Below the pieces are notes generated by a model, which saw nothing but the letters and a program-made list of their open reading frames with translations, had not been told where the DNA came from and searched no databases. Of a DNA stretch of 64,000 bases, positions 63,627 to 64,000 are shown one piece after another (position 1 is the first letter of the stretch; every line of letters starts with the position of its first letter). Position numbers and translations under genes: made by a program. The DNA is taken from the NCBI GenBank assembly GCA_000146855.1, contig GL405246.1, positions 2,219,162 to 2,283,161 of the forward strand. The letters are read 5' to 3'. The stretch comes from [Eubacterium] yurii subsp. margaretiae ATCC 43715 (GTDB taxonomy: Bacteria; Bacillota; Clostridia; Peptostreptococcales; Filifactoraceae).

Positions 63627-64000
63627 ATGTATGAAGAAAAGTTTATGAAAAAGGCTCTGTCCAACGCTATAAGAGCCTATATACAAGATGAGGTGCCTGT
63701 AGGCTGTGTCATAGTCAAGGGCGATGAGGTGATAGCCTCGACATATAATACGAAAAAAGCGACAAAGTCCGCCATAAATCATGCAGAGATACTGGCTATA
63801 GACGAGGCGTCAAGAAAATTAGGACGTTTCATCCTTGACGACTGCGATATGTATGTGACATTGGAGCCCTGCCTTATGTGTACAGGAGCCATACTCCAAA
63901 GCCGTATAAAAAAGGTATACATAGGTGCTACAGATGAAAGCATGGGAGCCTTTGTCAGCAAGATAGCCCTTGTAAAAGATGAGATGATATATCCGCAAAA
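63627..64000 (+). CDS. tadA: tRNA-specific adenosine deaminase (3' end outside window)
   Basis: Converts A34 to inosine in tRNA-Arg(ACG). The frame starts MYEEKFMKKALSNAIRAYIQDEVPVGCVIV, with catalytic zinc motif HAE (NHAEILAID) and PCxxC (LEPCLMCTGAI). It remains open at the window end after ~124 codons of an expected ~150. Weak GGTGA ribosome site. Its promoter region is occupied by repeat family 2. Confidence 0.93.
   Translation, partial: MYEEKFMKKALSNAIRAYIQDEVPVGCVIVKGDEVIASTYNTKKATKSAINHAEILAIDEASRKLGRFILDDCDMYVTLEPCLMCTGAILQSRIKKVYIGATDESMGAFVSKIALVKDEMIYPQ

Overview
The window is AT-rich DNA from a low-GC Gram-positive anaerobe of the Clostridia/Tissierellia type. Evidence: a Gram-positive S10-spc ribosomal operon order, an NADH-linked trimeric [FeFe] hydrogenase, surface proteins held by S-layer homology (SLH) domains with no LPXTG anchors, a two-gene MetH with a separate activation domain, IreB-RuvX, and a CheV chemotaxis protein. 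A relative of the oral Peptostreptococcaceae ([Eubacterium] yurii, Peptoanaerobacter, Filifactor) would fit, but that is an inference from gene content.

Layout. 1-6457 (minus): rpsJ-rplC-rplD-rplW-rplB-rpsS-rplV-rpsC-rplP-rpmC-rpsQ-rplN-rplX-rplE, with a possible attenuator in the leader (6475-6647). 7165-8937 (plus): a membrane glycerophosphodiesterase. 9341-34775 (all minus): a large heme-acquisition region. 34936-35456: a YoeB/RelB-type toxin-antitoxin pair. 35588-40734: cheV, the M16 peptidase pair ymfF/ymfH, plsX. 41468-44014: a surface protein with a copper-amine-oxidase-N type domain. 44762-48591: hydrogenase hydC-hydB-hydA. 48814-49287 (plus): hicAB with a truncated hicA. 49503-53865: cdsA, uppS, rnhB, ruvX, ireB and a secreted stalk-domain protein. 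54196-59673 (plus): a DnaI/DnaC-like loader, rpsT, and an OpuC-type osmoprotectant ABC system whose binding-protein gene is frameshifted in a T7 tract. 59947-63180 (minus): split methionine synthase. 63627-64000 (plus): start of tadA.

The heme region is the most interesting part. In transcription order it holds a regulator (33939-34775), an SLH-NEAT surface protein, a Shp-like bis-methionine heme protein, an IsdE-like heme lipoprotein, a FecCD permease and FecE ATPase, a flavodoxin, a DUF454 membrane protein, a CydDC-like ABC pair, a 2841-residue NEAT/leucine-rich-repeat/SLH receptor, and a secreted subtilase ending in a NEAT-like domain. This reads as a complete host-heme pathway: hemoprotein capture and digestion outside, relay through NEAT and Shp proteins, import by an Isd/Hts-type transporter, then handling inside. 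It is anchored by SLH domains instead of sortase. The regulator looks like a DtxR/MntR-type winged helix whose metal ligands are mostly lost and which has gained a C-terminal NEAT domain. That would make it a cytoplasmic heme sensor of a kind I do not know to be described.

Intergenic regions carry at least three families of short non-autonomous repeats (MITE-like, about 110-230 bp), several lying next to promoters or stop codons. I found no tRNA, rRNA, CRISPR array or intact insertion sequence.
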